From contig NZ_JAQMWP010000005.1 in the NCBI RefSeq assembly GCF_030403745.1, positions 477,513 to 541,512 on the forward strand: a DNA stretch of 64,000 bases, in the 5' to 3' direction. The position numbers and the translations under genes were made by a program. Source of the stretch: Streptomyces sp. S.PB5. GTDB lineage: Bacteria > Actinomycetota > Actinomycetes > Streptomycetales > Streptomycetaceae. The stretch's first letter is position 1. Every line of letters starts with the position of its first letter. A model generated the notes under the pieces. That model was not told the origin of the DNA, did not search any database, and saw only the letters and a list, made by a program, of their open reading frames with translations. Below are positions 17,686-25,774 of this stretch, piece by piece.

Positions 17686-17712
17686 TTGTCACTCTCACCT
17701 TCAGAGTGCTAA
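17686..17712 (-). promoter_or_regulatory. CIRCE-like HrcA operator, promoter-proximal copy
   Basis: Read toward groEL, TTAGCACTC-N9-GAGTGACAA matches the CIRCE consensus TTAGCACTC-N9-GAGTGCTAA at 7 of 9 positions in the second arm and all of the first. It lies 128 bases upstream of the start codon. Confidence 0.8.
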
Positions 17713-17721
17713 CGCCAATGA

Positions 17722-17748
17722 TTAGCACTCGGCATGGTCGAGTGCAAG
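17722..17748 (-). promoter_or_regulatory. CIRCE-like HrcA operator, distal copy
   Basis: Read toward groEL, CTTGCACTC-N9-GAGTGCTAA has a perfect second arm and a first arm with two mismatches. It is nine bases from the proximal copy. The two inner arms also form their own inverted pair, GAGTGCTAA-N9-TTAGCACTC. Confidence 0.8.
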
Positions 17749-17881
17749 CGCCTCTCGGGGACCGGCCAGGCCTCGCACGCCCTGCGGGCATGCCGAAGGG
17801 CCCGTACCCATGACTCCCCATGGGGTACGAGCCCTCCGAAGAAGAACGAAGAACGACGCTGCAGTTAACCCGGCGCGTGCT

Positions 17882-18088
17882 TCAGCCTGTCGCGAGACGG
17901 ACCATGTCCGCCTGCGGCCCCTTCTGGCCCTGCGAGATCTCGAAATCGACCCGCTGACCTTCCTCGAGGGTGCGGTAGCCGTCCATCTGAATCGCGCTGT
18001 AGTGGACGAAAACATCCGCACCACCGTCGACCGCGATGAAGCCGTACCCCTTCTCCGCGTTGAACCACTTGACGGTGCCCTGAGCCAT
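17882..18088 (-). CDS. Cold-shock domain protein
   Basis: A 68-residue CspA-type RNA chaperone that melts mRNA structure. RNP1 (KGYGFIAV) and RNP2 (DVFVHYSAI) are complete. ATG 18088 (MAQGTVKWFNAEKG) has GGGAG nine bases upstream. It belongs to the ScoF/CspA class of Streptomyces. A long upstream leader is typical for such genes. It stands alone upstream of groEL, which has its own promoter. Confidence 0.95.
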   Translation of the reverse strand: MAQGTVKWFNAEKGYGFIAVDGGADVFVHYSAIQMDGYRTLEEGQRVDFEISQGQKGPQADMVRLATG

Positions 18089-18441
18089 GCCTAACTCCCC
18101 TATTACTGGCCCTTGCACAGATCCACACTTCGCGGATCCGGGTCAGACCTCACCCCCCACGGATTGGGGGCGTGCGCCGGAACGCGTCGACCGCGGCTGA
18201 ATGTATCTGTCCAACTGCCGTCTGCAACAGGTCAATCGGACGAGAATTCTGGACGCGAAGGGTCCGGAATGTAGTGAGAATTCGCCCGAATTCAGGGCAA
18301 GTCGGGCCCCACAAAGGGCGCAAAATTCGCAAAAGAGCCACACACTTTGGCTACTTCTCGTCGCATGTGGAGCGGGAACTCATATGCGGATGGCATGGGG
18401 AGCGGAGCAGGTTCCCCAACTGTACCGCGCTCAACCATAGA
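18089..18441. other. Gene-free upstream region of the cold-shock gene
   Basis: Somewhat AT-richer than its surroundings, with three GAATTC sites between 18240 and 18295. A possible minus-strand promoter has a TTGCAG box at 18222-18227 and a TACATT box at 18200-18205 with 16 bases between, giving a leader of about 100 bases. No convincing coding frame was found. Confidence 0.4.
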
Positions 18442-18480
18442 GAATTGCCCCCTCCGCTTCTCTCACGGAGGGGGCAATTC
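18442..18480 (-). terminator. Hairpin terminator after metO
   Basis: A perfect 15-base stem (18442-18456 with 18466-18480) with a 9-base loop lies 61 bases past the stop of the sulfur-carrier gene. It ends the metM-metO transcript. Confidence 0.85.
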
Positions 18481-18540
18481 GATGAACTCTCGGTAATCGG
18501 CCTTACCGAAGGTAATGATCAGTCATTCGGTCAGCCGAGG

Positions 18541-18816
18541 TCAGCCGCCGGCGACGGCCGGGATGATCGACACACCCGCCCCGTCCGGGGTGGCCGTCTC
18601 CAGGCCCTGCTCGAAGCGGACGTCGTCGTCGTTGACGTACACATTGACGAAGCGGCGCAGCTTGCCCTGGTCGTCGAGGACGCGGGCGGCGATGCCGGTG
18701 TGGTTCTTCTCCAGGTCGGCGATGACCTCGCTGAGGGTCGAGCCCTCGGCGGAGACCTCGGCCTGGCCACCCGTGTAGGTGCGCAGGATGGTGGGGATGC
18801 GGACGTTGACGCTCAC
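18541..18816 (-). CDS. metO: ThiS/MoaD-type sulfur carrier protein, MetO type
   Basis: A 91-residue ubiquitin-fold sulfur carrier ending in the mature Gly-Gly (PAVAGG) that is thiocarboxylated. It starts VSVNVRIPTILRTYTGG; GTG 18816 has GGAGG seven bases upstream. Carriers of this class donate sulfur from a C-terminal thiocarboxylate. In Streptomyces, the one encoded downstream of the threonine-synthase-like MetM has been reported to supply sulfur for homocysteine. It follows that gene here by 88 bases, under the same SAM riboswitch. Confidence 0.85.
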   Translation of the reverse strand: MSVNVRIPTILRTYTGGQAEVSAEGSTLSEVIADLEKNHTGIAARVLDDQGKLRRFVNVYVNDDDVRFEQGLETATPDGAGVSIIPAVAGG

Positions 18817-18904
18817 GTTGAAACCTCCGGTCAGGATGACGCACCTAGGGGCGCGGGGAACTGCGCGACCAGCCCCCACAGGCCCGCAGACGAACAACTA
18901 CCTA

Positions 18905-20191
18905 CTAGGAAGCGAGCCCAGCCTCGCGGAACGAATCAAGGTTGGGGCGAATCGTCGCAGTAAGCCCCGTACCCGCCACCGCATCCAGCGTCTTCAGCCC
19001 GTCGCCCGTGTTCAGCACGATGGTCGTCAGCGTCGGATCCAGCAACCCGTTCTCGATCAGCTTCCGAGTCACGCCCACGGTCACACCACCGGCGGTCTCC
19101 GCGAAGATCCCCTCGGTCCGGGCGAGCAGCTTGATAGCGTCGACGATCTGCTCGTCGGTGACGTCCTCCACCGCACCACCGGTGCGACGGGCGATGTCGA
19201 GGACGTACGGGCCGTCGGCCGGGTTGCCGATCGCCAGCGACTTGGCGATGGTGTTCGGCTTCTGGGGACGTACGACGTCGTGGCCCGCCTTGTAGGCGAC
19301 GGACACCGGCGAGCAGCCCTCGGCCTGCGCACCGAAGATCTTGTACGGCTTGTCCTCGACGAGCCCGAGCTTGATGAGCTCCTGAAGCCCCTTGTCGATC
19401 TTCGTGAGCTGTGAGCCGGAGGCGATCGGCACGACCAGCTGGTCGGGGAGCCGCCAGCCGAGCTGCTCGCAGATCTCGTACGCCAGGGTCTTGGACCCTT
19501 CCGCGTAGTAGGGCCGCAGGTTGACGTTGACGAAGCCCCAGCCCTCGCCGGCCGGGTCGCCGATCAGCTCGGAGCAGAAGCGGTTCACGTCGTCGTAGTT
19601 GCCCTCGATGCCGACGAGCTCACCGCCGTAGACGGCGGCCATGACGACCTTGCCCTGCTCCAGGTCGTGCGGGATGAACACGCAGGAGCGGAAGCCGGCG
19701 CGGGCGGCGGCGGCGCCGACAGCACCGGCGAGGTTGCCGGTGGAGGAGCAGGAGAGGGTGGTGAAGCCGAAGGCGCGGGCGGCTTCCAGGGCCTGGGCGA
19801 CGACCCGGTCCTTGAAGGAGTGCGTCGGGTTACCGGAGTCGTCCTTCACATACAAACCGCCGGTGACTCCGAGCTCGCGGGCCAGGTTGTCGGCCTTCAC
19901 GAGCTGGGTCCAGCCCGGGTTGATGTTGGGCTTGTCGGCCACGTCCGCGGGGACGGGCAGCAGGGGCGCATAACGCCAGATGTTCGCGGGTCCCGCCTCG
20001 ATCCGCTTGCGGAGCTCCTCGGCGTCGTAGGCGGAGAAGTCGTAGGCGATCTCGAGCGGGCCGAAACACTCCTCGCAGGCGAAAACCGGGCCGAGAGGCA
20101 CCCGGTGACCGCACTCGCGACAGCTCAGCGCGGCGGCGGGGCCGAGGTCAACGGTGGTTTCGGTGGTGCTTGCAACAGTCTGCGCAGCCAT
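18905..20191 (-). CDS. metM: Threonine-synthase-like homocysteine synthase, MetM type
   Basis: A 428-residue PLP enzyme of fold type II. The N-terminal zinc knuckle CRECG...CEECFG (about 24-43) is followed by the PLP lysine in THSFKDRV (about 128) and the phosphate-binding SSTGNLAGA. By sequence it is called threonine synthase. In Streptomyces, this gene type beside a sulfur carrier has been reported to turn O-phosphohomoserine plus carrier thiocarboxylate into homocysteine. The SAM-I riboswitch upstream supports the methionine role. Threonine synthase activity is the alternative. Confidence 0.82.
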   Translation of the reverse strand: MAAQTVASTTETTVDLGPAAALSCRECGHRVPLGPVFACEECFGPLEIAYDFSAYDAEELRKRIEAGPANIWRYAPLLPVPADVADKPNINPGWTQLVKADNLARELGVTGGLYVKDDSGNPTHSFKDRVVAQALEAARAFGFTTLSCSSTGNLAGAVGAAAARAGFRSCVFIPHDLEQGKVVMAAVYGGELVGIEGNYDDVNRFCSELIGDPAGEGWGFVNVNLRPYYAEGSKTLAYEICEQLGWRLPDQLVVPIASGSQLTKIDKGLQELIKLGLVEDKPYKIFGAQAEGCSPVSVAYKAGHDVVRPQKPNTIAKSLAIGNPADGPYVLDIARRTGGAVEDVTDEQIVDAIKLLARTEGIFAETAGGVTVGVTRKLIENGLLDPTLTTIVLNTGDGLKTLDAVAGTGLTATIRPNLDSFREAGLAS

Positions 20192-20227
20192 GAGAGGCGA
20201 GGCCCTTTCTCCTCATCTTCCTCACGA

Positions 20228-20365
20228 CGCATCTCGCCGTGAGACGGATTTGGCACCTTCCCTAGCCGGGAGCCTCGCGGAGCGATCAGAAATGATCTAC
20301 GAGTACCGACTGGAGGGTTGCCGGGGCTTCATCGGGCCGTATCCCTCTGCCCCTCTGGATGAGCG
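20228..20365 (-). promoter_or_regulatory. SAM-I (S-box) riboswitch in metM leader
   Basis: On the minus strand the leader contains the S-box hallmarks in order: a CTCATC P1 strand (20358-20363), AGAGGGGCAGAGGGA, GGCCCGATGAAG, CCCCGGCAACC, then AAGGTGCCAAATCC and a closing GATGCG. S-adenosylmethionine binding would lower expression when methionine is ample. The P1 strand CTCATC could also pair with a GATGAGGAG element at 20209-20217 near the gene, a plausible expression-platform switch. Confidence 0.94.
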
Positions 20366-20529
20366 GTATGAAGTTGTGTGAACTGCGGGCCACCCCGGAC
20401 ATGCGATGGTCACCCGCGTTGTTCAAGACTGTAACCGACGACCAGGACAGTTGAGATAGTCGTCCGAACCGCGAGATGGATCACAGGTGATCGCATACTC
20501 GCCGAGAGAACGCAGAGGAGCCGCGCACT

Positions 20530-21501
20530 GTGCTGAACGAAGTCGAGCGCTGGCTGACCACCCGCTCCTGGTCGGTGACCGATCGTCCGCTCCACCAGCT
20601 CCTGGCCGCCAAGCAACGTACGAAACAGACGGTCAGTGTCGTGCTGCCCGCGCTCAACGAGGAGGAGACGGTCGGTGACATCGTCTCCGTGATCCGTCAC
20701 GACCTCATGCAACAGGTCCCCCTGGTCGACGAGATAGTCGTCGTCGACTCGGGCTCGACCGACCGTACGTCCCAGGTGGCCGCCGCGGCCGGGGCCACGG
20801 TCGTCCACCGCGACGAGATCCTGCCCCGTCTGCCGGCCGTGCCCGGCAAGGGCGAGGTGCTGTGGCGTTCGCTGCTGGTGACCGGCGGCGACATCGTCTG
20901 CTTCATCGACGCCGACCTGAAGGAGTTCTCCTCGGACTTCGTCTCGGGGATCGTGGGCCCCCTGCTCACCGACCCCGGGGTGGACCTCGTCAAGGGCATG
21001 TACGACCGTCCGCTCGGCACTGAGTTGGATGCGCTCGCCTCCGGCAAGACCGCGGGCCAGGGCGGCCGGGTGACCGAGCTGATGGCCCGCCCGCTGCTGA
21101 ACATGCACTGGCCGCAGCTGGCCGGCTTCGTACAGCCGCTGGGCGGTGAGTACGCGGCCCGGCGCTCGCTGCTGGAACAGCTCCCGTTCCCCGTCGGCTA
21201 CGGCGTGGAGCTCGGCATGCTGATCGACGCGCTGCACCTGGTCGGCCTGGACGCCCTCGCCCAGGTGGACGTGGGCGTGCGCAAGCACCGCCACCAGGAC
21301 GGACAGGCCCTCGGCCGGATGTCCGCCGCGATCTACCGCACGGCCCAGCTGCGGCTGGCCCGCGGACACCTCATCCGTCCCTCCCTGACCCAGTTCGAGC
21401 GGGGCGAGGACGGCTTCGAGCCGCGAACGTACTCGGTGGACACCGAGGAACGGCCGCCGATGGCGGAGATCGCGGAGTACGCGGCACGGAAGGTGGCCTG
21501 A
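20530..21501 (+). CDS. gpgS: Glucosyl-3-phosphoglycerate synthase
   Basis: A 323-residue GT81-type glycosyltransferase that makes glucosyl-3-phosphoglycerate from NDP-glucose and 3-phosphoglycerate, the first step toward glucosylglycerate or methylglucose polysaccharide. Visible motifs are VSVVLPALNEEETVG (about 35), VVDSGSTDRT, CFIDADL with the metal-binding DxD-like aspartates, and the GYGVELGMLID segment. GTG 20530 has GAGGAG upstream. It lies next to the trehalose genes, forming a compatible-solute neighbourhood. Confidence 0.88.
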   Translation: MLNEVERWLTTRSWSVTDRPLHQLLAAKQRTKQTVSVVLPALNEEETVGDIVSVIRHDLMQQVPLVDEIVVVDSGSTDRTSQVAAAAGATVVHRDEILPRLPAVPGKGEVLWRSLLVTGGDIVCFIDADLKEFSSDFVSGIVGPLLTDPGVDLVKGMYDRPLGTELDALASGKTAGQGGRVTELMARPLLNMHWPQLAGFVQPLGGEYAARRSLLEQLPFPVGYGVELGMLIDALHLVGLDALAQVDVGVRKHRHQDGQALGRMSAAIYRTAQLRLARGHLIRPSLTQFERGEDGFEPRTYSVDTEERPPMAEIAEYAARKVA

Positions 21502-21586
21502 CCGCGGCGGGCGGACCCAGGTGACGCGGACCCAGGTGAACCGGACGAACGTTTGAGTCCTCCGTGGCCGGGCTAGGTTGATCCGT

Positions 21587-23071
21587 ATGGCTTCCACGCA
21601 GGCTGCCCAGGGTGCCCGGGTTCTCGTCGCGTCCAACCGCGGCCCGGTCTCGTACGAGGTCCGGGACGACGGCACGCTCGCCACCAAGCGCGGTGGCGGC
21701 GGCGTCGTCTCCGGACTGTCGGCGATCGGACCGGACGCGGACGCGCTGTGGGTGTGCTCGGCGCTGTCCGACGGCGACCGCGAGGCGGTGCGGCGCGGGG
21801 TCGGCGAGGCGGGCGTGCGGATGCTCGACATCCCGGCCGACGTGCACGCGGACGCGTACAACGGCATCGCGAACTCGGTGCTGTGGTTCGTCCACCACAT
21901 GCTGTACCAGACCCCGCTGGAGCCGGTCTTCGACGCGGAGTTCCGGCGGCAGTGGGCGTCGTACGAGACCTACAACCGCGCCTTCGCCGAGGCGCTGGCG
22001 GAGGAGGCGGGCGAGGGCGCGTCGGTCCTGGTCCAGGACTACCACCTGTGCCTGGTCCCCGGGATGCTGCGCGAGCTGCGCCCCGACCTGCGGATCGGGC
22101 ACTTCTCGCACACGCCGTGGGCTCCGGTGGAGTACTTCCGGATGCTGCCGGACGACATTCAGGCCCGGCTGGTGGAGGGGATGCTCGGGGCGGACCGGGT
22201 GGCGTTCCTGACCTGGCCGTGGGCGACGGCGTTCCAGAACTGCGCGGGAGCCGTCGACCCCTCTCGCCGGCACTCGGCGTGGCCGTCGGGCTCCCCCAGG
22301 TTCATCGAGCACCTGGACAAGGAGCGGAGCACCCGCCGGACCTACATCGGCGTGCACGGCCTGGGCGCCGACGCCGAGTTCCTGCAGGCCCGTTCGCACG
22401 AACAGGACGTCGAGGAGCGGATGGCCGCTCTCCGTGAGGAGATCGGCGAGGGGCGCAAGACGATCGTCCGGGTCGACCGCACCGAGCTCTCGAAGAACAT
22501 CGTGCGCGGACTGCTGGCGTACCGGCAGCTGCTCGACGACCACCCCGAGTGGCGGGAGCGGGTCGTGCACGTGGCGTTCGCGTACCCGTCGCGGCAGGAC
22601 CTCGCGGTGTACCGGGAGTACACGGCGGAGGTGCAGCGGCTGGCGGAGGAGATCAACGAGCGGTACGGGACGCCGGGCTGGAAGCCGGTGGTCCTGCATG
22701 TGAAGGACGACTTCGCCCGCTCGCTGGCCGCGTACCGCCTGGCCGACGTGGCCCTGGTCAACCCCATCCGGGACGGCATGAACCTCGTCGCGAAGGAGGT
22801 GCCGGTGGTCTCCGACGAGGGGTGCGCGCTGGTGCTGTCGCGGGAGGCGGGGGCGTACGAGGAGCTGGGTAAGGACGCGATCGTGGTGAACCCCTACGAC
22901 GTGATCGGGACGGCGAGGGCGCTGCACGAGGCCCTGACGATGGCTCCGGGCGAACGGGCGGAACGAACGAAGCGGCTGGCCGCGGCGGCGACCGCGCTGC
23001 CGCCGGCCCAGTGGTTCCTGGACCAGCTGCACGCACTGGCGGACGCGGGGCCCGGCTCCGGGAAGGGCTGA
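21587..23071 (+). CDS. otsA: Trehalose-6-phosphate synthase
   Basis: A 494-residue GT20 enzyme that joins a glucose nucleotide and glucose-6-P to trehalose-6-P. It contains SNRGPVSYEV at the start, VQDYHLCLVPGML (about 145), HTPWAP, VDRTELSKNIVRGL (about 300) and NPIRDGMNLVAKE near the C-terminus. ATG 21587 follows a TAGGTT -10-like box by eight bases with TTTGAG upstream, which suggests a leaderless mRNA. The convergent otsB gene encodes the next enzyme. Confidence 0.92.
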   Translation: MASTQAAQGARVLVASNRGPVSYEVRDDGTLATKRGGGGVVSGLSAIGPDADALWVCSALSDGDREAVRRGVGEAGVRMLDIPADVHADAYNGIANSVLWFVHHMLYQTPLEPVFDAEFRRQWASYETYNRAFAEALAEEAGEGASVLVQDYHLCLVPGMLRELRPDLRIGHFSHTPWAPVEYFRMLPDDIQARLVEGMLGADRVAFLTWPWATAFQNCAGAVDPSRRHSAWPSGSPRFIEHLDKERSTRRTYIGVHGLGADAEFLQARSHEQDVEERMAALREEIGEGRKTIVRVDRTELSKNIVRGLLAYRQLLDDHPEWRERVVHVAFAYPSRQDLAVYREYTAEVQRLAEEINERYGTPGWKPVVLHVKDDFARSLAAYRLADVALVNPIRDGMNLVAKEVPVVSDEGCALVLSREAGAYEELGKDAIVVNPYDVIGTARALHEALTMAPGERAERTKRLAAAATALPPAQWFLDQLHALADAGPGSGKG

Positions 23072-23094
23072 ACCGCTGAAGAGCTGAGCAGCTC

Positions 23095-23955
23095 TCAGTC
23101 CAGCTGAGCAGCCAGCGCCCGCAGCAGTCGTACGACCCCCTCCGGGCCGTCGACCACGAGATCGGCGCGTTCCGCCAGCTCGGTGACCTCCTCGCTGCCG
23201 CTGCAGACCAGCAGGCCGGGGATGCCGTCGGAGCGGAGTTTGTCGACGGCGGCGTAGGCCGGGAGGTCACCGAGGTCGTCGCCGGCGTAGAGCACCGCCT
23301 CGGCGCCCAGCTCACGGACGTACTCGGTCAGGGCCACGCCCTTGTCCATGCCGGGCGGCCGGAGTTCGAGGACGAGCCGGCCCGGTTCGACGATGAGGCC
23401 GTTGCGGGTGGCGAGGTCGGTGAGGGGTTCGCGGAGGGCCTCGAAGGCGGCCTGGGGGTCGGCGGCGCGGCGGGTGTGGACGGCCAGCGCGCGGCCCTTC
23501 TCCTCGATCCACGTGCCCTGCCAGGCGCCGGCCCGGTCGAGGAGGCCGGGGAGTTCGGCGCGGGCGCGGGCGACGCCGGGGTGGGGCGGCGGGGCGATGA
23601 TGTCGCCGGTGGCGGCCTCCCAGCGTTCGGCGCCGTAGTGGCCGAGGACGACGAGGTGTTCCAGACCGGGGATTCCGGCGAAACCGCCGTGCTGTACGGC
23701 GACGCCCGGCGGACGTCCGGTGATCACCGCGACCGAGGCGATCCTCGGGGCGAGGGCGGCGAGCGCGTCCACCGCGTCGGGGTGGGCCCTGGCCTGCTCG
23801 GGGTCCGGCACGATCGGGGAGAGCGTCCCGTCGAAGTCGAGTGCGACGACCGTCCGGGCGGGGTGCGCGAGGATGGCCCGCAGTCCGTCGCGTCCGGCCT
23901 GGGTGTCGGGGGTCGGCAGGGAGTCGTCGTGCGTGGCGTGCTGGTGGCTGCCCAT
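23095..23955 (-). CDS. otsB: Trehalose-6-phosphate phosphatase
   Basis: A 286-residue HAD-superfamily phosphatase. The nucleophile motif is ALDFDGTLSPI (about 38), with VITGRPP as motif II and YAGDDLGDLPAY as the late acidic motif. It dephosphorylates trehalose-6-P to trehalose. It is convergent with otsA, with only 23 bases between stops, so the pair is not co-transcribed. Length is typical. Confidence 0.92.
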   Translation of the reverse strand: MGSHQHATHDDSLPTPDTQAGRDGLRAILAHPARTVVALDFDGTLSPIVPDPEQARAHPDAVDALAALAPRIASVAVITGRPPGVAVQHGGFAGIPGLEHLVVLGHYGAERWEAATGDIIAPPPHPGVARARAELPGLLDRAGAWQGTWIEEKGRALAVHTRRAADPQAAFEALREPLTDLATRNGLIVEPGRLVLELRPPGMDKGVALTEYVRELGAEAVLYAGDDLGDLPAYAAVDKLRSDGIPGLLVCSGSEEVTELAERADLVVDGPEGVVRLLRALAAQLD

Positions 23956-24071
23956 ACGGGGACCCTATCCAGCGGGGCGGGGGACACGCATGAGCAGTTT
24001 TCCGCCCCCGCCGCCCCTACCCGTCCCGTCCCTGGGGGGCTGCCGCCCCCAGACCCCCGCTTCGGCCCAGG

Positions 24072-24308
24072 TCACCTCTCCGACCGCCGCGTATCCCGCA
24101 CCCTCCGCAACCGGTTCACCGTCACCGGATCAAACGCCAGCGCCCGAGGATCGTCCAGCAGCGCGTTGAGCAGCTGGTAGTAGCGCACCGGCGCCAACCC
24201 CAGCTCCTCCCGTATCGCCCGCTCCTTCGCCCCCGGCCCGGCAAACCCCCGCCGCTCCAGCGCAAGGATCGCCCGCTCCCGGGCCTCAAGCCGCTCCTGC
24301 TCACCCAT
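24072..24308 (-). CDS. DUF3263 protein
   Basis: A 78-residue helical protein starting MGEQERLEARERAILALERRGFAGPGAKERAIREELGLAPVRYYQLLN. That is the DUF3263 pattern, a small HTH-like actinobacterial family. It may bind DNA. ATG 24308 is followed upstream by a hexamer repeat and the lipoprotein gene, so it may be read from that promoter. No role is known. Confidence 0.8.
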   Translation of the reverse strand: MGEQERLEARERAILALERRGFAGPGAKERAIREELGLAPVRYYQLLNALLDDPRALAFDPVTVNRLRRVRDTRRSER

Positions 24309-24330
24309 GCCCCGCACGGTAACCCCCACC

Positions 24331-24378
24331 ACCGACACCGACACCGACACGGACACCGGCACCGACGCAGACACCGGC
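24331..24378. repeat. Hexanucleotide tandem repeat
   Basis: Eight copies of a 6-base unit, mostly ACCGAC, lie between the DUF3263 gene and the lipoprotein gene. Simple repeat; no function evident. Confidence 0.8.
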
Positions 24379-24394
24379 GAGAGCAACCGCCCGC

Positions 24395-25687
24395 CTACTC
24401 CGCCGCCCCTTCCGCCCGCACCGCCGTCGACTGCAGCCGGCCGAGAACCACCTCCGGGCTGCCCCCCGGCCTCACCGCCGCCCCGATCTGCTTCTTCACC
24501 GCCGCGCTCACCGTCGCCCAGGAGGTCCGCCCGACCGGATAGAGCTCGGACACGGGAAGCTCCTCCAGGAAGGGCCGCAGGTCCTTGTCCTGGGCCGCCG
24601 TGCTCATGACGTCGGAGGCGGACGCGGTGACCGGAAGGAGGTCGTACTCGCGGGAGAAGGCGAGGACGTTCTTCTCGTCGTAGACGAAGTCGAGGAAGTC
24701 CCCGACCTGCTCGGCGTGACCGTTCTTGCGGAAGGCCGTCATCCAGTCGGCGACGCCCATGGAGTAGTGGGTCGGCCCGTCGATGCCGGGCATCGGCACC
24801 ATGCCGAACTTCACGCCCTTCTTCGCGGCCATCTTCATCAGCGTGGGATGCCCGTTGAGCATCCCGACCTCCCCGTCCGCGAACGCGGCGAACGCGGCGG
24901 CCCGGTTCAGCTTCCCGGGCGCGACCGGCCCGGTCAGCCCCTTGCCGACGAGATCGTCCTTGAGCCAGGTGAGGGTCGCGACGTTCTCGGCGGAGTCGAG
25001 GCCGTAGGACGTGCCGAGGTTCTCGGTGTATCCGCCCCCGCCGCTCAGCAGCCACTGCATCGTCTCGGCCTGCGCCTCCTCGGCGCCGAGCGGAAGGGCG
25101 TACGGGTACTTCACGCCCTCCGCCTTCAGCGCGGCGGCGTCGGCGGCCAGGTCCTCCCAGGTCTTCGGCGCACTGAGGCCGGCCTTCGCGAAGAGGGCCT
25201 TGTTGTAGAAGAGCAGCCGGGTGGAGGCGGCGAACGGCATCCCGTACTGCGTCGAGTTCACCTCCCCCGCGTCGGCGAGCTGCGAGACGAAGTCGGCCTG
25301 GGTGGAGATGGAGAGCAGGTCGTCGGCCGAGTAGAGGAGGCCGTCCGCGGCGTAGTCGGCGTACGCGCCGATCTGCGCCATGTCGGGTGCGTCCCCGGCG
25401 GCGACCATCTCCTTGACCTCGCGGTCCACGTCGTTCCAGGAGTGGACGGTGACGTCCACCGTCACATTCGGGTGCTTCTTCTCGTACTCCTGGACCAGCC
25501 CGTCCCAGTACTTCCGCGAACTGTTGGCCTCGCTGTCGCCGTAGTCGGCCGCGACCAGCTTCAGGGTCACCTCGTCGGAGCCCGAGCCGAGGCCGCAGCC
25601 ACCCAGTACCGCCGTCATGCCCAGTGCGGACACCACCGCGATCGTTCCTGTCCTACGCCGCCGCTGCACTGCAGAGCCCCAGATCAT
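24395..25687 (-). CDS. ABC transporter sugar-binding lipoprotein
   Basis: A 430-residue extracellular solute-binding protein of the MalE type. After an Arg-rich n-region and hydrophobic stretch, the lipobox VLGGC places the lipidated Cys at residue 31. ATWNDVDREV-like and TRLLFYNKALFAKAGL motifs are typical. ATG 25687 is chosen; 25714 is possible but abuts a DasR-like site and has no ribosome site. No permease genes are adjacent, so it may use distant ones and the MsiK ATPase. It is divergent from nagK, sharing dre-like sites. Substrate is probably a GlcNAc-derived sugar. Confidence 0.83.
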   Translation of the reverse strand: MIWGSAVQRRRRTGTIAVVSALGMTAVLGGCGLGSGSDEVTLKLVAADYGDSEANSSRKYWDGLVQEYEKKHPNVTVDVTVHSWNDVDREVKEMVAAGDAPDMAQIGAYADYAADGLLYSADDLLSISTQADFVSQLADAGEVNSTQYGMPFAASTRLLFYNKALFAKAGLSAPKTWEDLAADAAALKAEGVKYPYALPLGAEEAQAETMQWLLSGGGGYTENLGTSYGLDSAENVATLTWLKDDLVGKGLTGPVAPGKLNRAAAFAAFADGEVGMLNGHPTLMKMAAKKGVKFGMVPMPGIDGPTHYSMGVADWMTAFRKNGHAEQVGDFLDFVYDEKNVLAFSREYDLLPVTASASDVMSTAAQDKDLRPFLEELPVSELYPVGRTSWATVSAAVKKQIGAAVRPGGSPEVVLGRLQSTAVRAEGAAE

Positions 25688-25695
25688 CGTCGAAA

Positions 25696-25705
25696 CTTTC
25701 GAAAG
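25696..25705. promoter_or_regulatory. Short palindrome near lipoprotein start
   Basis: CTTTCGAAAG is a perfect 10-base palindrome within a CGAAACTTTCGAAAGG context just upstream of the chosen start of the lipoprotein gene. It resembles LacI- or ROK-type half sites but may be chance. Confidence 0.3.
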
Positions 25706-25714
25706 GTCAGACAT

Positions 25715-25730
25715 AAGGTCTACACCACGT
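25715..25730. promoter_or_regulatory. DasR-responsive element (dre-like), site 1
   Basis: The core AGGTCTACACCA matches the dre core TGGTCTAGACCA at 10 of 12 positions. It is 28 bases upstream of the lipoprotein start, so DasR is likely to control that gene. Confidence 0.65.
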
Positions 25731-25731
25731 G

Positions 25732-25747
25732 AGTGGACTAGACCTCT
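25732..25747. promoter_or_regulatory. DasR-responsive element (dre-like), site 2
   Basis: AGTGGACTAGACCTCT matches the dre core at 10 of 12 positions with an intact CTAGACC centre. It ends 28 bases upstream of nagK and is one base from site 1. nag genes are known DasR targets in Streptomyces. Confidence 0.8.
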
Positions 25748-25774
25748 TGAGGGTCGGCGGGCCACACTACCCCC

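Noticed and set aside
24331..24378. Hexamer repeat as a CRISPR array or iteron set
   Set aside because: Units are 6 bp and contiguous, with no spacers; there are no cas or rep genes.
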